DNA of 64,000 nucleotides from Chloracidobacterium sp. (GCA_016716365.1 JADJWM010000003.1:376001-440000); one strand, 5' to 3'. Numbered from the stretch's first letter, positions 17,209 to 26,353 are shown. Made by a program: numbers and translations. The notes: generated from the sequence alone by a model not told the origin.

Positions 17209-18492
17209 ATGCCGCAGGTAGAACTTATCGTTCACAACATCGGGCACTTGGTGACCTGCGCGTCAAACGGCGGGCCCAAACGGGGTGCCGCGATGCTCGA
17301 TGCCGGCATTGTGAAAGATGCTGCGGTCGCGGTCCGCGAAGGAAAGATCGTCGCCGTTGGGCCCGAGAATGAGATCGCCGGAAGATTTACGGCGGCAGAC
17401 TCGATCGATGCAAAAGGCCGGACGGTGTGTCCAGGGTTTGTCGATCCCCACACCCACATCGTCTTCGCCGGCAGCCGTATCGACGAATTCGAGCAAAAGA
17501 TAAGGGGCGCCGATTACCTTGAGATTCTCGAGGGCGGCGGCGGCATAATCTCGACCGTTCGGGCGACGCGGGAGTCAGCTGAGGATGCACTCGCGGCCGG
17601 GGCGATCGAACGTCTCGACAAGATGCTGGCCTGCGGGACGACAACCTGCGAGATAAAGACGGGATACGGCCTGGATACGAAGACGGAACTGAAGATGCTC
17701 AATGCGATCGCAAAGGTCGATAGGACTCATCCCGTTGACATCGTTCCGACGGTCCTTGCAGCACATGCGTTTCCGCCTGAGTTTGTAGAAAGGAAAGACG
17801 CTTATGTTGACCTGATCTGCGGAGAGATCCTACCAAAAGCCTGGGATTGGTACGCGACCTCGCATTTCCGAGGCAAAGGAACACCGATATTCGCGGACGT
17901 ATTCTGCGAGAAGAACGCGTTCGATCTCGCCCAGTCGGAACGTGTGCTGAAGACAGCGAAGGCCCTTTGGTTTGGCCTGAAGGCACACGCCGACGAATTC
18001 ACGAACCTCGGCTGCACGAAGCTTGCCGTTGGAATGGGCGCCGCTTCCGTCGATCATCTCGACGCCATTTCGGACGAGGAGATCGCGTTGCTTGCGGCAT
18101 CGAACAGCGTGGCGGTGGTCACGCCGCCCGTGAACTTTAACTTCGGTTCCGCCCATTTCGCCGATGCCCGGAAAATGATCGATTCGGGCTGCGTTGTAGC
18201 GTTATCTACGGACTACAACCCGGGCTCGGCACCCTGCCCGTCGCAGCCGCTCGCGATGGCTGTCGCTTGTCGGTACCAAAAACTGCTTCCGGCGGAGGCC
18301 CTGAACGCTGCGACGATAAACGCGGCGTATGCGATAGGGCTGGGCGAGCAGGTCGGTTCGATCGAGGGAGGCAAATGGGCTGATATGCTTATCCTTGAAA
18401 CAAATGATTTTCGCGACACGGCCTATGAATTCGGCGGCCAGATCGTGAGAACGGTAATTAAGAAGGGAGATGTCGTGTTTGGCCTAGAATAG
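17209..18492 (+). CDS. hutI: Imidazolonepropionase
   Basis: A 427-residue amidohydrolase opening the imidazolone ring to formimidoyl-glutamate. It has the metal-binding GFVDPHTHIVFAGSR (HTH at 81-83), the substrate segment GGGGIISTVRATR, the ETKTGYGLD-like EIKTGYGLDTKTELKML, HADEF and STDYNPGSAP with the catalytic Asp. It starts next to the stop of the YciI-like gene and is followed 50 bases later by a secreted protein gene and then hutH. All are on the plus strand, so this is one operon. Confidence 0.96.
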   Translation: MPQVELIVHNIGHLVTCASNGGPKRGAAMLDAGIVKDAAVAVREGKIVAVGPENEIAGRFTAADSIDAKGRTVCPGFVDPHTHIVFAGSRIDEFEQKIRGADYLEILEGGGGIISTVRATRESAEDALAAGAIERLDKMLACGTTTCEIKTGYGLDTKTELKMLNAIAKVDRTHPVDIVPTVLAAHAFPPEFVERKDAYVDLICGEILPKAWDWYATSHFRGKGTPIFADVFCEKNAFDLAQSERVLKTAKALWFGLKAHADEFTNLGCTKLAVGMGAASVDHLDAISDEEIALLAASNSVAVVTPPVNFNFGSAHFADARKMIDSGCVVALSTDYNPGSAPCPSQPLAMAVACRYQKLLPAEALNAATINAAYAIGLGEQVGSIEGGKWADMLILETNDFRDTAYEFGGQIVRTVIKKGDVVFGLE

Positions 18493-18542
18493 GCCCGGGA
18501 CGGATGGTTTCTAATCAGGCCCATCTTCAGAGATCAGTAGAT

Positions 18543-19745
18543 ATGAGAAGTAATAAGACCAGATCCATTTTGACGTTTGCTGTATGGGGCATAATTTGGG
18601 CCGCGGCGCTGACCGTGCCCGGACAGATCGTTTCGGAACCCGTTTTGGAGCCGAACAAGCCGATGTCCGTGACGATCCGCGGTGGCGAAGAGAGGACGTT
18701 GATCATCAGCCGCAATGAAGGCGAATTTATCGAGTTGAGTTGGGAGGCCGCCGACGGCCTCGAACTAGAATTCTCGCTGTTGACCCCGGCAGGTGAGGAC
18801 CTGCTCAAAGATCGCGGCTACTTCGAGACAATGACACTTGTCGCACCGACGAACGGGCCGTTCAAGTTCATCGTTAAACTTGCGAGCAAAACCGCTGAAG
18901 GGGACCTGATCACGTCGCCGCAGAAGATCACTCTCACATATTCGAATTCTTACACCCCGCCTTCCGGCATCAAGCCGACGGCGGTGAGAACCGTGAACGG
19001 GTACCAGACGAAGATCTTTAACGATCCGGATGGCGAATCCTTTTTTACGGTCGAACAGGGCGGCAAGCTCAAGTGGATCGTTAAAGGAGATTCAAAATAT
19101 TATTTCGCCGACGATAACGAATACGACCAGCGTTCTGCCCGAATGTTTCGGCAAACGGCCGATAAGACCGGCGACGGGAACCCAGATATTGCAGTGAGAA
19201 GCTGGTCGGGCGGCGCCCATTGCTGCTTTGGCCTCCACTTTTTCGAACTCGGAAGGCAGTTTAGGGCGGTGCCCCCGATCATGACGGGCGACGCCGAGGT
19301 TTCGGTCGTCGGCCGCAATCCAAAGGGCGGGCTGCGGCTGAAGACTGCCGACTCGGCATTTGCCTATTGGAACACGAGCTTTGCGGCTTCGCCGTTTCCA
19401 GATCTTATTCTCGACTTTCAAAAAGGCGAATGGCGGCCCAATTTTGCCGCGATGAAAAAGCAGGCTCCGACAAAAGCCCAATTAGCTGCCGAAGCCGCGA
19501 AGATCCGTCCGAAACTGAGCACGAAGCCATATGAAGGAGTTGATGTCGGATATCTCGAAGAGGTCTTTTGGGGAACGATCCTCGACCTGATCTACGCCGG
19601 AAATGAGTCGGCGGCGTGGGATTATCTCGACCTAGTCTGGCCGGAAGAAAAACCGGGAAAGGAACGTTTCAAGGCCGATCTTCAGGATCAGCTTGGAAAG
19701 AGCCGTTTCTGGCGGATGATAACCGAAGACGGGGCGGCACAATAA
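18543..19745 (+). CDS. Secreted protein, unknown, in hut operon
   Basis: A 400-residue protein from ATG 18543 (MRSNKTRSILTFAVWG); an upstream in-frame start at 18504 would place 13 extra polar residues before the signal peptide. The mature part has beta-rich domains and a central segment DKTGDGNPDIAVRSWSGGAHCCFGLHFFEL, resembling an FG-GAP/VCBS calcium loop followed by a GGAHCC motif. A helical C-terminal region follows. Its stop is directly adjacent to the hutH GTG start. Role unknown. Confidence 0.65.
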   Translation: MRSNKTRSILTFAVWGIIWAAALTVPGQIVSEPVLEPNKPMSVTIRGGEERTLIISRNEGEFIELSWEAADGLELEFSLLTPAGEDLLKDRGYFETMTLVAPTNGPFKFIVKLASKTAEGDLITSPQKITLTYSNSYTPPSGIKPTAVRTVNGYQTKIFNDPDGESFFTVEQGGKLKWIVKGDSKYYFADDNEYDQRSARMFRQTADKTGDGNPDIAVRSWSGGAHCCFGLHFFELGRQFRAVPPIMTGDAEVSVVGRNPKGGLRLKTADSAFAYWNTSFAASPFPDLILDFQKGEWRPNFAAMKKQAPTKAQLAAEAAKIRPKLSTKPYEGVDVGYLEEVFWGTILDLIYAGNESAAWDYLDLVWPEEKPGKERFKADLQDQLGKSRFWRMITEDGAAQ

Positions 19746-21320
19746 GTGGATCCAATTCTGATCAATGGTGAAGACCTGACGTTCGAGCAGGTCGTCTCGA
19801 CGGCTTTCGGAAAGCCCGGCGAGCCGCGAGTCGTCCTTGACGAACCGGCCAAGTCGAAGGTGACTCGAGCAGCAGCTGCCGTCGATACCCTTCTTGAACG
19901 CGGCGAGATCGCTTACGGGATCACGACCGGTTTCGGTGCATTCAAGGATAAGATCATCGGCCGGGACGAGGTCGAAAAGCTCCAGCGAAACATAATTCTG
20001 AGCCATTCGGTGGGCGTCGGCGAACCGTTCGATACAGCCACGGTCCGGGCGATCATGCTCATCCGGGCGAACACGCTGGCCCGCGGATTTTCGGGCATTC
20101 GGCTTGAAACGCTCGAACTGATCCTCGAATGTTTGAACCGAGGCGTCCATCCCGTGATCCCTGAAAAGGGAAGCCTCGGAGCCAGCGGCGACCTTGCACC
20201 GCTTGCCCATTTCGGATCGGTGCTCATCGGCGAGGGACGCGCGGAGTTTGAAGGCGAAGTCCTGCCTGGCGGCGAGGCCCTTTCGCGCGCCGGCCTTTCG
20301 CCGGTGACGCTAAAGGCGAAAGAAGGCCTTGCAATAACGAACGGAACGACGGTGATGACCGCCCTCGGCCTGCTCGAAACCTGCCGTTCGATCCGGCTTG
20401 CGGATCTCGCAGACATCTCGGGGTGCCTGAGCCTTGAAGCTCTCGACGGGACGGTCTCGGCGTTCGATGAGCGTATCCATCAGCTTCGCCCGCATCCCCG
20501 GCAGATCGACTGTGCCCGGAATCTGAGGCAGATCCTCGAGGGAAGCGAATTTCTCCGCGGTCACGACCCGAAGAATATCCAGGACGCGTACACCCTACGA
20601 TGCATGCCCCAGGTCCACGGGGCCTGCCGCGACGCCGTGGCGTACGCCGAATGGCTGGTTAAGCTCGAACTGAACGCGGTGACCGACAATCCGCTGATCT
20701 TCGTTTCCGAGCCGCCAGAAGGCGGGACTCAAAACATTGAGGTAATTTCAGGCGGTAATTTTCATGGTGAACCGCTGGCGCTGGCCTTTGATTACCTGAC
20801 GATCGCATTGTCCGAATTGGGGAACATTTCCGAGCGGCGGATCATGCGCCTGACGGATGAATCGTCGAACGCCCACGTGCTTCCGGCGTTCCTGACGGAA
20901 CACGGCGGGCTGAATTCGGGATTTATGATCGTGCAGTACACGGCCGCGGCCCTCTGTTCGGAGAATAAGGTGCTCGCTCATCCGGCGAGCGTCGATACGA
21001 TACCGAGTTCGGCGAATGTTGAGGACCACGTTTCGATGGGCCTGACGGCGGGGCTGAAATTGCGGCAAGTGGCGCGGAACCTTGAGATAATACTCGGGCT
21101 GGAACTTCTGTGCGCCGCTCAGGGGATCGACTTTCGGCGCCGCGTGATCGGCCCGGAACGCAAATTGGGTAGGATGACCGCACCCATCTATGAAGCGATC
21201 CGAAAACGGATCCCTTTCATCGAAAATGACGTGTATATGAAGGACCATCTGGATTCGGTCGGTCACCTGGTCAAAGAGTTTGTCGAGGAGAACTCTGTAA
21301 TGGAGGCGGACGATGGCTGA
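19746..21320 (+). CDS. hutH: Histidine ammonia-lyase
   Basis: A 524-residue cytoplasmic enzyme deaminating histidine to urocanate. The MIO-forming Ala146-Ser147-Gly148 is in KGSLGASGDLAPLAH; catalytic Tyr57 is in IAYGITTGFG; NPLIF and GGNFHGEPLA are typical. GTG start directly after the preceding stop. Between VTDNPLIFVS and IEVISGGNFHGEP lie the residues EPPEGGTQN, encoded by a dispersed repeat (20711-20730) found elsewhere in non-coding DNA, so this loop appears to be a repeat-derived in-frame insertion. It overlaps the next gene by eight bases. Confidence 0.96.
   Translation: MDPILINGEDLTFEQVVSTAFGKPGEPRVVLDEPAKSKVTRAAAAVDTLLERGEIAYGITTGFGAFKDKIIGRDEVEKLQRNIILSHSVGVGEPFDTATVRAIMLIRANTLARGFSGIRLETLELILECLNRGVHPVIPEKGSLGASGDLAPLAHFGSVLIGEGRAEFEGEVLPGGEALSRAGLSPVTLKAKEGLAITNGTTVMTALGLLETCRSIRLADLADISGCLSLEALDGTVSAFDERIHQLRPHPRQIDCARNLRQILEGSEFLRGHDPKNIQDAYTLRCMPQVHGACRDAVAYAEWLVKLELNAVTDNPLIFVSEPPEGGTQNIEVISGGNFHGEPLALAFDYLTIALSELGNISERRIMRLTDESSNAHVLPAFLTEHGGLNSGFMIVQYTAAALCSENKVLAHPASVDTIPSSANVEDHVSMGLTAGLKLRQVARNLEIILGLELLCAAQGIDFRRRVIGPERKLGRMTAPIYEAIRKRIPFIENDVYMKDHLDSVGHLVKEFVEENSVMEADDG
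20711..20730. repeat. PPEGGT repeat inside hutH
   Basis: GCCGCCAGAAGGCGGGACTC, one base different from the copies at 9681, 9713 and 10464. It is read in frame as EPPEGGTQ within a loop of HutH. Confidence 0.85.
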
Positions 21321-21708
21321 CCACAGATCCTCTTTCTTTTCTCGGCTGGCGAAGACGATAGCGGTCGCGGCCGGAAAGCCGCTGACCTTTGTTTTGGCCG
21401 TGGCGGTCCTTATATTGTGGGCGGTGTCCGGGCCGGTGTTCGGCTTTAGCGATACCTGGCAATTGGTGATCAACACGGGCACGACGATCGTGACTTTCCT
21501 GATGGTTTTCCTGATCCAAAACACTCAGAACCGCGACACTGAAGCGATCCAGATCAAGCTCGATGAATTGATCAGGGCCGTAAAAGGGACTCGCGAAGAA
21601 GTGATGGACCTTGAGGAACTGGATGAACGCGAACTGGACGCGATACGAAAAGAGTATCTGGACATGGCCGAGCGGGCCCGGGATGCTTTGGAGACACGGA
21701 GGAAATGA
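21313..21708 (+). CDS. Low-affinity iron permease family protein
   Basis: A 131-residue membrane protein of the Iron_permease family: two helices (PLTFVLAVAVLILWAVSGPV and LVINTGTTIVTFLMVFLIQ) followed by the family motif QNTQNRDTEAIQIKLDELIRA and a charged C-terminal coil. It overlaps hutH by eight bases and overlaps the next gene at ATGA. The transport function is by homology only; the link to histidine catabolism may be incidental. Confidence 0.78.
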   Translation: MADHRSSFFSRLAKTIAVAAGKPLTFVLAVAVLILWAVSGPVFGFSDTWQLVINTGTTIVTFLMVFLIQNTQNRDTEAIQIKLDELIRAVKGTREEVMDLEELDERELDAIRKEYLDMAERARDALETRRK

Positions 21709-22571
21709 AGTTGAGGAGTACACTCGCCGTCTTACTGATGCAGAACGCGATCCTGACCAGCGTGATCGCAGGACAAGCGCCGATCGACGTCCCCTCGGAC
21801 TTCAGAGATGCGGTGAAAAAGCGTCTGGAAAAACGCGGGCTGAAACTGGAAGCGGTTTGCCCGGTCGATACCGACATCGTGGCCGCCCGTATCTTTAAGG
21901 ATTACGGTGCGATGTTCATCGCGTCAAAGTCGGTAACGCCGCCTTCGAAATGCGTTTTCGCGAATGAGGACGACGTTAGTGATTTTCAAGCTTCGGTCAA
22001 GATCCGGAAGGAGCGGCTGAACGGGCGGGAGATCGAGCTTCAGGAAGCAGCGATGGAAGCTTTGCTTGAGGCAAACAAGGCGGCCTTAAAGAAGAAATTG
22101 AAGATCACGCCGCGCGGTGCCTCCGCAAGCCGACGCGGTTATGCCGATACACTGAGGATCTGGAACTCGCGATTCGATCCGGCCCTCGCCCATTGGGTCA
22201 GGAACGGCAGGATCAAAAAGGAAGACGCGGCGAAGGCCGCGGCGATGGAAACGAACGACCAGGTAGCCCGGGTCATCGAATGGGAAAAAGATTCGATCTG
22301 GTTCAGCACCGGTCTCAATCGTTCGATATTTTCCTCGGTTGCCGCACCGGGAACGTCGCAGCATCTGTCGATGATCGCCCTGGATGTCACGGAGTTTGCG
22401 GACAAGAACGTAAGGGCGATCCTTAACGATCACGGGTGGTTCCAGACGATAATTGACGACACCCCGCATTTCACATATCTTGGGCTGGACGAGGACGAAC
22501 TGCCGAAACGCGGCCTGATCGCAGTGCCGCGAGACGGCTTTATCTTTTGGATACCGAACTTTGATCGATGA
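21705..22571 (+). CDS. Exported M15-like (D-Ala-D-Ala carboxypeptidase-type) protein
   Basis: A 288-residue protein with a probable signal peptide (LRSTLAVLLMQNAILTSVIAG). The C-terminal domain shows a zinc-peptidase M15/VanY-like pattern: PRGASASRRGYADTL, APGTSQHLSMIALDVTEF (SxHxxxxAxD) and DTPHFTYLG carrying the third ligand. That assignment is by motif only. The paralogue is directly downstream; the genes overlap at ATGA. A role in cell-wall peptide trimming is inferred. Confidence 0.65.
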   Translation: MKLRSTLAVLLMQNAILTSVIAGQAPIDVPSDFRDAVKKRLEKRGLKLEAVCPVDTDIVAARIFKDYGAMFIASKSVTPPSKCVFANEDDVSDFQASVKIRKERLNGREIELQEAAMEALLEANKAALKKKLKITPRGASASRRGYADTLRIWNSRFDPALAHWVRNGRIKKEDAAKAAAMETNDQVARVIEWEKDSIWFSTGLNRSIFSSVAAPGTSQHLSMIALDVTEFADKNVRAILNDHGWFQTIIDDTPHFTYLGLDEDELPKRGLIAVPRDGFIFWIPNFDR

Positions 22572-23515
22572 ATTCCAACCTGATCTCGCGCATTACCTTT
22601 ATTGCGGCCTGCGTGGTTGCTGCGTCGGGCTGCTGGACAAGCCCGAAGTCGCAGTCGCCCGAAGGCCCGGTGAATTATCGAAACGAACGCGTCGATTTTT
22701 CCAATACGAACGTGAAGGACCTGGTCAACTCGAATAAAGCGATGAACTCGAACCGGGAAGATGACCGATCTAAGAAAGAGGGATATGCCGCTAACCTCCC
22801 TTCGGGCTTTGAACAGCCGACGGACGATGTGGGACGGATGCTCCTTCGCGAGTACGGATCTGTTTTTGTCGCGAGGGGCGGAGTGACGCCGCCGGCCAAG
22901 GTCGTCTTTCGCGATCAGGACGAGGTGTCGGGCTTCCAATCCGGCTTGAAGACCTCGAAGGCCACGATCGGCGGATCTCGGCTTGAGCTGCAAGCCCCGG
23001 CGATGGAAGCTTTGCAGGCCGCGATCGGGCAGGCCAGGGCGAAGGGCCTGGACATATCGCCTCGCGGTGCCGATTCAGCAAAGCGGACCTACGACGAGAC
23101 CGTCGGGCTATGGAAAAGCCGCGTCGATCCGGCGCTTGTCCATTGGGTCGGAAAAGGAAAGCTCACGAAGGCAGATGCAGACCGAATCAAGGGAATGTCC
23201 ACGTTTGACCAGGTCAAGGAAGTGCTGCGGCTGGAAGAACAGGGCATTTACTTCGCCAAGGACCTGTCGAAATCGATCATCTATTCGGTGGCGCCGCCCG
23301 GAACGTCGCAGCATCTTTCGCTGCTCGCCTTCGACGTAAAGGAATTCGACAACGCCGAGGTGCGCCGCATCCTGAACGAAAACGGCTGGTTCCAGACAGT
23401 GGCGTCTGACCTTCCGCACTTCACTTATCTTGGTGTGAAAGAGAGCGAACTTTCGGGCCTGGGTCTTAAGAGAATGACCAGTTCGGGCCGGACGTTCTGG
23501 GTTCCGGATGTGTGA
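22568..23515 (+). CDS. M15-like lipoprotein, paralogue of upstream gene
   Basis: A 315-residue protein with an N-terminal lipobox (IAACVVAASGC, Cys22). The rest parallels the preceding protein: PRGADSAKRTYDET, PPGTSQHLSLLAFDVKEF and DLPHFTYLG, the same three presumed zinc ligands. The tandem pair thus comprises one soluble and one lipid-anchored form. It ends the hut-associated operon; the 195-base spacer after it holds no gene. Confidence 0.68.
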   Translation: MNSNLISRITFIAACVVAASGCWTSPKSQSPEGPVNYRNERVDFSNTNVKDLVNSNKAMNSNREDDRSKKEGYAANLPSGFEQPTDDVGRMLLREYGSVFVARGGVTPPAKVVFRDQDEVSGFQSGLKTSKATIGGSRLELQAPAMEALQAAIGQARAKGLDISPRGADSAKRTYDETVGLWKSRVDPALVHWVGKGKLTKADADRIKGMSTFDQVKEVLRLEEQGIYFAKDLSKSIIYSVAPPGTSQHLSLLAFDVKEFDNAEVRRILNENGWFQTVASDLPHFTYLGVKESELSGLGLKRMTSSGRTFWVPDV

Positions 23516-23710
23516 AGTGTCGAGTGACAGGTCAAGCGATCGCCCGCAAAGTCGCAAAGACGCAGAAGAGAGTCCAAGAGCTGACGTGACGAAATACACA
23601 CACCGCAATCCGCAATTAGAATGGGGACATATTTAGCTGGTAAACCTAAAGCACTTCCTTTATCATCAACCCGTAAGAATCGCTAAACGAACCATTAGGG
23701 GTGACTGCAA

Positions 23711-25618
23711 TTGCAACCAACCAATATTTCCGATCCCGAATATTTTCACAAGGTCGTTGACTGCCAATGGGCATGCCCGGCACACACGCCCGTTCCCGAA
23801 TACATCCGACTGATCGCCGAGGGTAAATACACCGAGGCTTACATGATCAACTGGGACTCGAATGTGTTCCCGGGGATCCTGGGCCGTACGTGCGACCGGC
23901 CATGCGAACCTGCCTGCCGCCGAGGGCGGATAGACGAGGAGCCGGTGGCGATATGCCGGCTGAAGCGCGTCGCGGCCGACCATCGCGAAGACCCGCTCCC
24001 GCATATGCCGCAAGGCCCGTTCGAGCCGAACGGCAAGAAGGTGGCTTTGATCGGCGCGGGGCCGGCGAGTTTGACCGTCGCGCGGGACTTGGCTCCGCTA
24101 GGGTACGAGATCCATCTTTTTGACGAGCAGTTCAAGGGCGGCGGTTTTATGCTCTCGCAGATACCCGCATTTCGGTTGCCTGAACGCGTCCTGGATGAAG
24201 AGGTCGATTATATCCTTCGGCTCGGCATCCATACTCATTTCAAGCATTACGTCGCATCACTTAAAGAAGTACTTGAACAGGATTACGACGCGGTATTTGT
24301 CGGGACCGGGGCCCCGAGAGGGCGGGAATTGAAGATACCCGGCCGCGAGGAAGGGGCGGCGAATATCCATATCGGCATCAATTGGCTCGGTTCGGTGGCG
24401 TTCGAACACACCCATTCGATAGGCAAGACGGTGATCGTCCTGGGCGGCGGAAACACCGCGATGGACTGCTGCCGTACGGCCCGGCGGTTGGGCGGCGAGG
24501 ACGTGAAGGTGATCGTGCGTTCGCCTTTCGAGACGATGAAGGCATCGCCCTGGGAAAAGGAAGATGCGATGCACGAGGACATCCCGATCATTGACAATCA
24601 CGTACCGAAGAGCTTCGTGTACGAAGCCTGTGAGCCGCTAGCAGTGAGCAGTGAGCAGAAAGAAACTGCTGACGGCTCACCGCTCACAGCTCACCGCCTT
24701 GTAGGGATGATGTTCGAGAAGGTCGAAGCCGTTTATGACGAGAACGGCAAGCGCTCGCTTGTCCCGACGGGCGAGCCTGAGGTCTTTTATCCGGCCGACG
24801 ACGTGCTGGTCGCGATTGGGCAGGAGAACGCGTTTCCGTGGATCGAGCGGAATATCGGCATCGAATTCGACAAATGGGACATGCCGGTCGTTGACCGAAC
24901 GACCTTTCAATCGACGAACCCGAAGGTTTTCTTTGGCGGGGATGCGGCGTTCGGGCCTGAGAATGTGATCACCGCCGTCGCCCACGGGCATCAAGCCGCG
25001 ATCTCGATCGACCTGCTATGCAAGGGCGAGAACCTGCTGACCAACCGGCCGCCGCCGCACGTCAATCTCCATTCGATGAAAATGGGTATCCACGAATGGG
25101 CTTACGACAGCGAGATCGACGAATACGACCGCCTGGTCGTGCCGCAGGCGCCGAAGACCGAGACGCTGATAAACCGCAAGAAAGAGGTCGAGCTCGGGTT
25201 TGACCCGCTGGCCGGTTATGAAGAAGCGAAACGCTGTCTGAACTGCGACGTTCAGACCGTTTTTTACGCCCCGAAATGCATCGAGTGCGACGCCTGTGTC
25301 GATATCTGCCCGACAAGCTGCATCACCTTCACGGCCAACGGCGACGAAAACGATCTTCGCACGCGGACGAAGGTCCCGGCGTTGAATCTAAAGCAGGACC
25401 TTTACGTCTCGGAACCCGTTCCGCAAACCGCTCGGGTGATGGTCAAGGACGAAGACGTCTGCCTCCACTGCGGCCTCTGTGCCGAACGCTGCCCCACCGC
25501 CGCCTGGGACATGCAGGAGTTCTGGTACAACGTAACAAAAGCCGGCGGCGTTAAGTACGGCCAGATGGTCCAGATCACGAGGAATGGGAACGGTACGGGA
25601 TCAGAATCGCCTGCGTGA
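23711..25618 (+). CDS. GltD-like FAD/NADPH oxidoreductase with C-terminal 2x[4Fe-4S] ferredoxin domain
   Basis: A 635-residue cytoplasmic electron-transfer subunit. Order: a Cys-rich N-terminal cluster domain (CQWACPAHTPVPEY, GRTCDRPCEPACRRGRID), FAD Rossmann fold (VALIGAGPASLTVARDLA), NADPH fold (VIVLGGGNTAMDCCRTARR), FAD GD motif (FFGGDAAFGPENVITAVAHGH) and two cluster motifs (CIECDACVDICP, CLHCGLCAERCP). With KorA and KorB downstream it probably links a 2-oxoacid oxidoreductase to NADP(H). TTG start at 23711, since a stop lies nine bases upstream in frame. A second dispersed repeat (24641-24694) is translated in frame as AVSSEQKETADGSPLTAH. Confidence 0.85.
   Translation: MQPTNISDPEYFHKVVDCQWACPAHTPVPEYIRLIAEGKYTEAYMINWDSNVFPGILGRTCDRPCEPACRRGRIDEEPVAICRLKRVAADHREDPLPHMPQGPFEPNGKKVALIGAGPASLTVARDLAPLGYEIHLFDEQFKGGGFMLSQIPAFRLPERVLDEEVDYILRLGIHTHFKHYVASLKEVLEQDYDAVFVGTGAPRGRELKIPGREEGAANIHIGINWLGSVAFEHTHSIGKTVIVLGGGNTAMDCCRTARRLGGEDVKVIVRSPFETMKASPWEKEDAMHEDIPIIDNHVPKSFVYEACEPLAVSSEQKETADGSPLTAHRLVGMMFEKVEAVYDENGKRSLVPTGEPEVFYPADDVLVAIGQENAFPWIERNIGIEFDKWDMPVVDRTTFQSTNPKVFFGGDAAFGPENVITAVAHGHQAAISIDLLCKGENLLTNRPPPHVNLHSMKMGIHEWAYDSEIDEYDRLVVPQAPKTETLINRKKEVELGFDPLAGYEEAKRCLNCDVQTVFYAPKCIECDACVDICPTSCITFTANGDENDLRTRTKVPALNLKQDLYVSEPVPQTARVMVKDEDVCLHCGLCAERCPTAAWDMQEFWYNVTKAGGVKYGQMVQITRNGNGTGSESPA
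24641..24694. repeat. GTGAGC/GCTCAC inverted repeat inside the GltD-like gene
   Basis: The left part has GCAGTGAGCAGTGAGCAG and the right part CTGCTGACGGCTCACCGCTCACAGCTCAC, forming an imperfect hairpin. It is read in frame between EACEPL and RLVGMMFEKVEAV, where related enzymes have no such low-complexity segment. Confidence 0.75.
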
Positions 25619-25665
25619 GCGGCGGGAGTGGTTTGTCGACTTATGATCGACCGAAGGTAATACTT

Positions 25666-25896
25666 ATGACAGCTGAAACAATGGATATCATGGAGAGGGC
25701 AGAAATGCTGCCGATCGATATGAAGCTCGAGTTGGTCGATCGGCTATTGGAAAGCATCGGTCCGACACAAAAGGAGATCGACGAACTCTGGAAGGTCGAG
25801 ATCGAACGCCGAGTCGAAGAAGTTCGCTCCGGCCGGGTTGAGACGATCCCTGGTGAACAAGTCTTCGCGGAAATCGAAGAACGCTTTGGCAAATGA
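25666..25896 (+). CDS. Unstab_antitox-type antitoxin (addiction module component)
   Basis: A 76-residue protein starting MTAETMDIMERAEMLPIDMKLELVDRLLESI, with the DELWKVEIERRVEEVRSGRVETIPGEQVFAEI segment of the TIGR02574/PF09720 antitoxin family. The frame stays open upstream to 25615 but ATG 25666 is preferred. Its stop overlaps the start of a ParE-like toxin reading frame that carries a nonsense codon. Confidence 0.82.
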   Translation: MTAETMDIMERAEMLPIDMKLELVDRLLESIGPTQKEIDELWKVEIERRVEEVRSGRVETIPGEQVFAEIEERFGK

Positions 25897-26183
25897 CCTT
25901 CGAATTTCATCCCTAGGCGAGGGCTGAGTTTATCGACTCGATCGCCTATTACGAGGAATCCAGCGCAGGTGTCGGGATTAGATTTTCAAGAGAGGTTTAC
26001 GCAACGATCAATCGAGTGATCGCAAATCCAACCTTGTGGCCACGTATAACCGAAAGCACGCGTCGCTGTTTTGTACGCAGATTTCCATACAGCGTCGTTT
26101 ACGAGATCAGGGAAAAAGACGTTCTGATCGTCGCCGTAGCACATTTCAGCCGCGAGCCTTTTTACTGGCGCGATCGAACTTAA
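25893..26183 (+). pseudogene. ParE/RelE-like toxin with stop at codon 8
   Basis: ATG at 25893 overlaps the antitoxin stop. MTFEFHP is followed by TAG (25914-25916), and the same frame then continues ARAEFIDSIAYYEESSAGVG...RRFPYSVVYEIREKDVLIVAVAHFSREPFYWRDRT to TAA. This is a full ParE/RelE-like toxin (96 codons) with the usual pattern E-A-x-x-E at the disrupted position, so GAG to TAG is the likely change. Probably an inactivated toxin; an assembly error is possible. Confidence 0.78.
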
Positions 26184-26196
26184 TGAAGAGTTTGTC

Positions 26197-26345
26197 CACC
26201 GCCGCCTGGGACATGCAGGAGTTCTCAAACAACGTGACCAAAGCCGGCGAGATCAAATACGGCCCAACCGTCGTAGGCAATTTCGTCCAGATCCAAAGGA
26301 ATGGAAATGGCGCGGCCTAGTTCTACCTTGAATGAAGTGTGGGTG
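26197..26345 (+). repeat. Partial duplication of the GltD-like gene 3' end (second copy)
   Basis: Bases 26197-26320 encode STAAWDMQEFSNNVTKAGEIKYG..VQIQRNGNGAA and stop, parallel to the true C-terminus TAAWDMQEFWYNVTKAGGVKYG..VQITRNGNG at 25497-25600. The last 77 bases (26269-26345) recur at 26821-26897. No start or upstream domain is present, so it is not a gene. Confidence 0.8.
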
Positions 26346-26353
26346 CAGTCGCA

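Noticed and set aside
25914..25916. TAG in the toxin and TAA in the esterase taken as recoded stops
   Set aside because: Both stop codons terminate many intact genes in the window, and no selenocysteine or pyrrolysine signals are present.
26197..26320. Second copy of the GltD-like end as a small gene
   Set aside because: It starts in mid-domain without a Shine-Dalgarno and repeats only the last ~40 residues; treated as a duplication scar.
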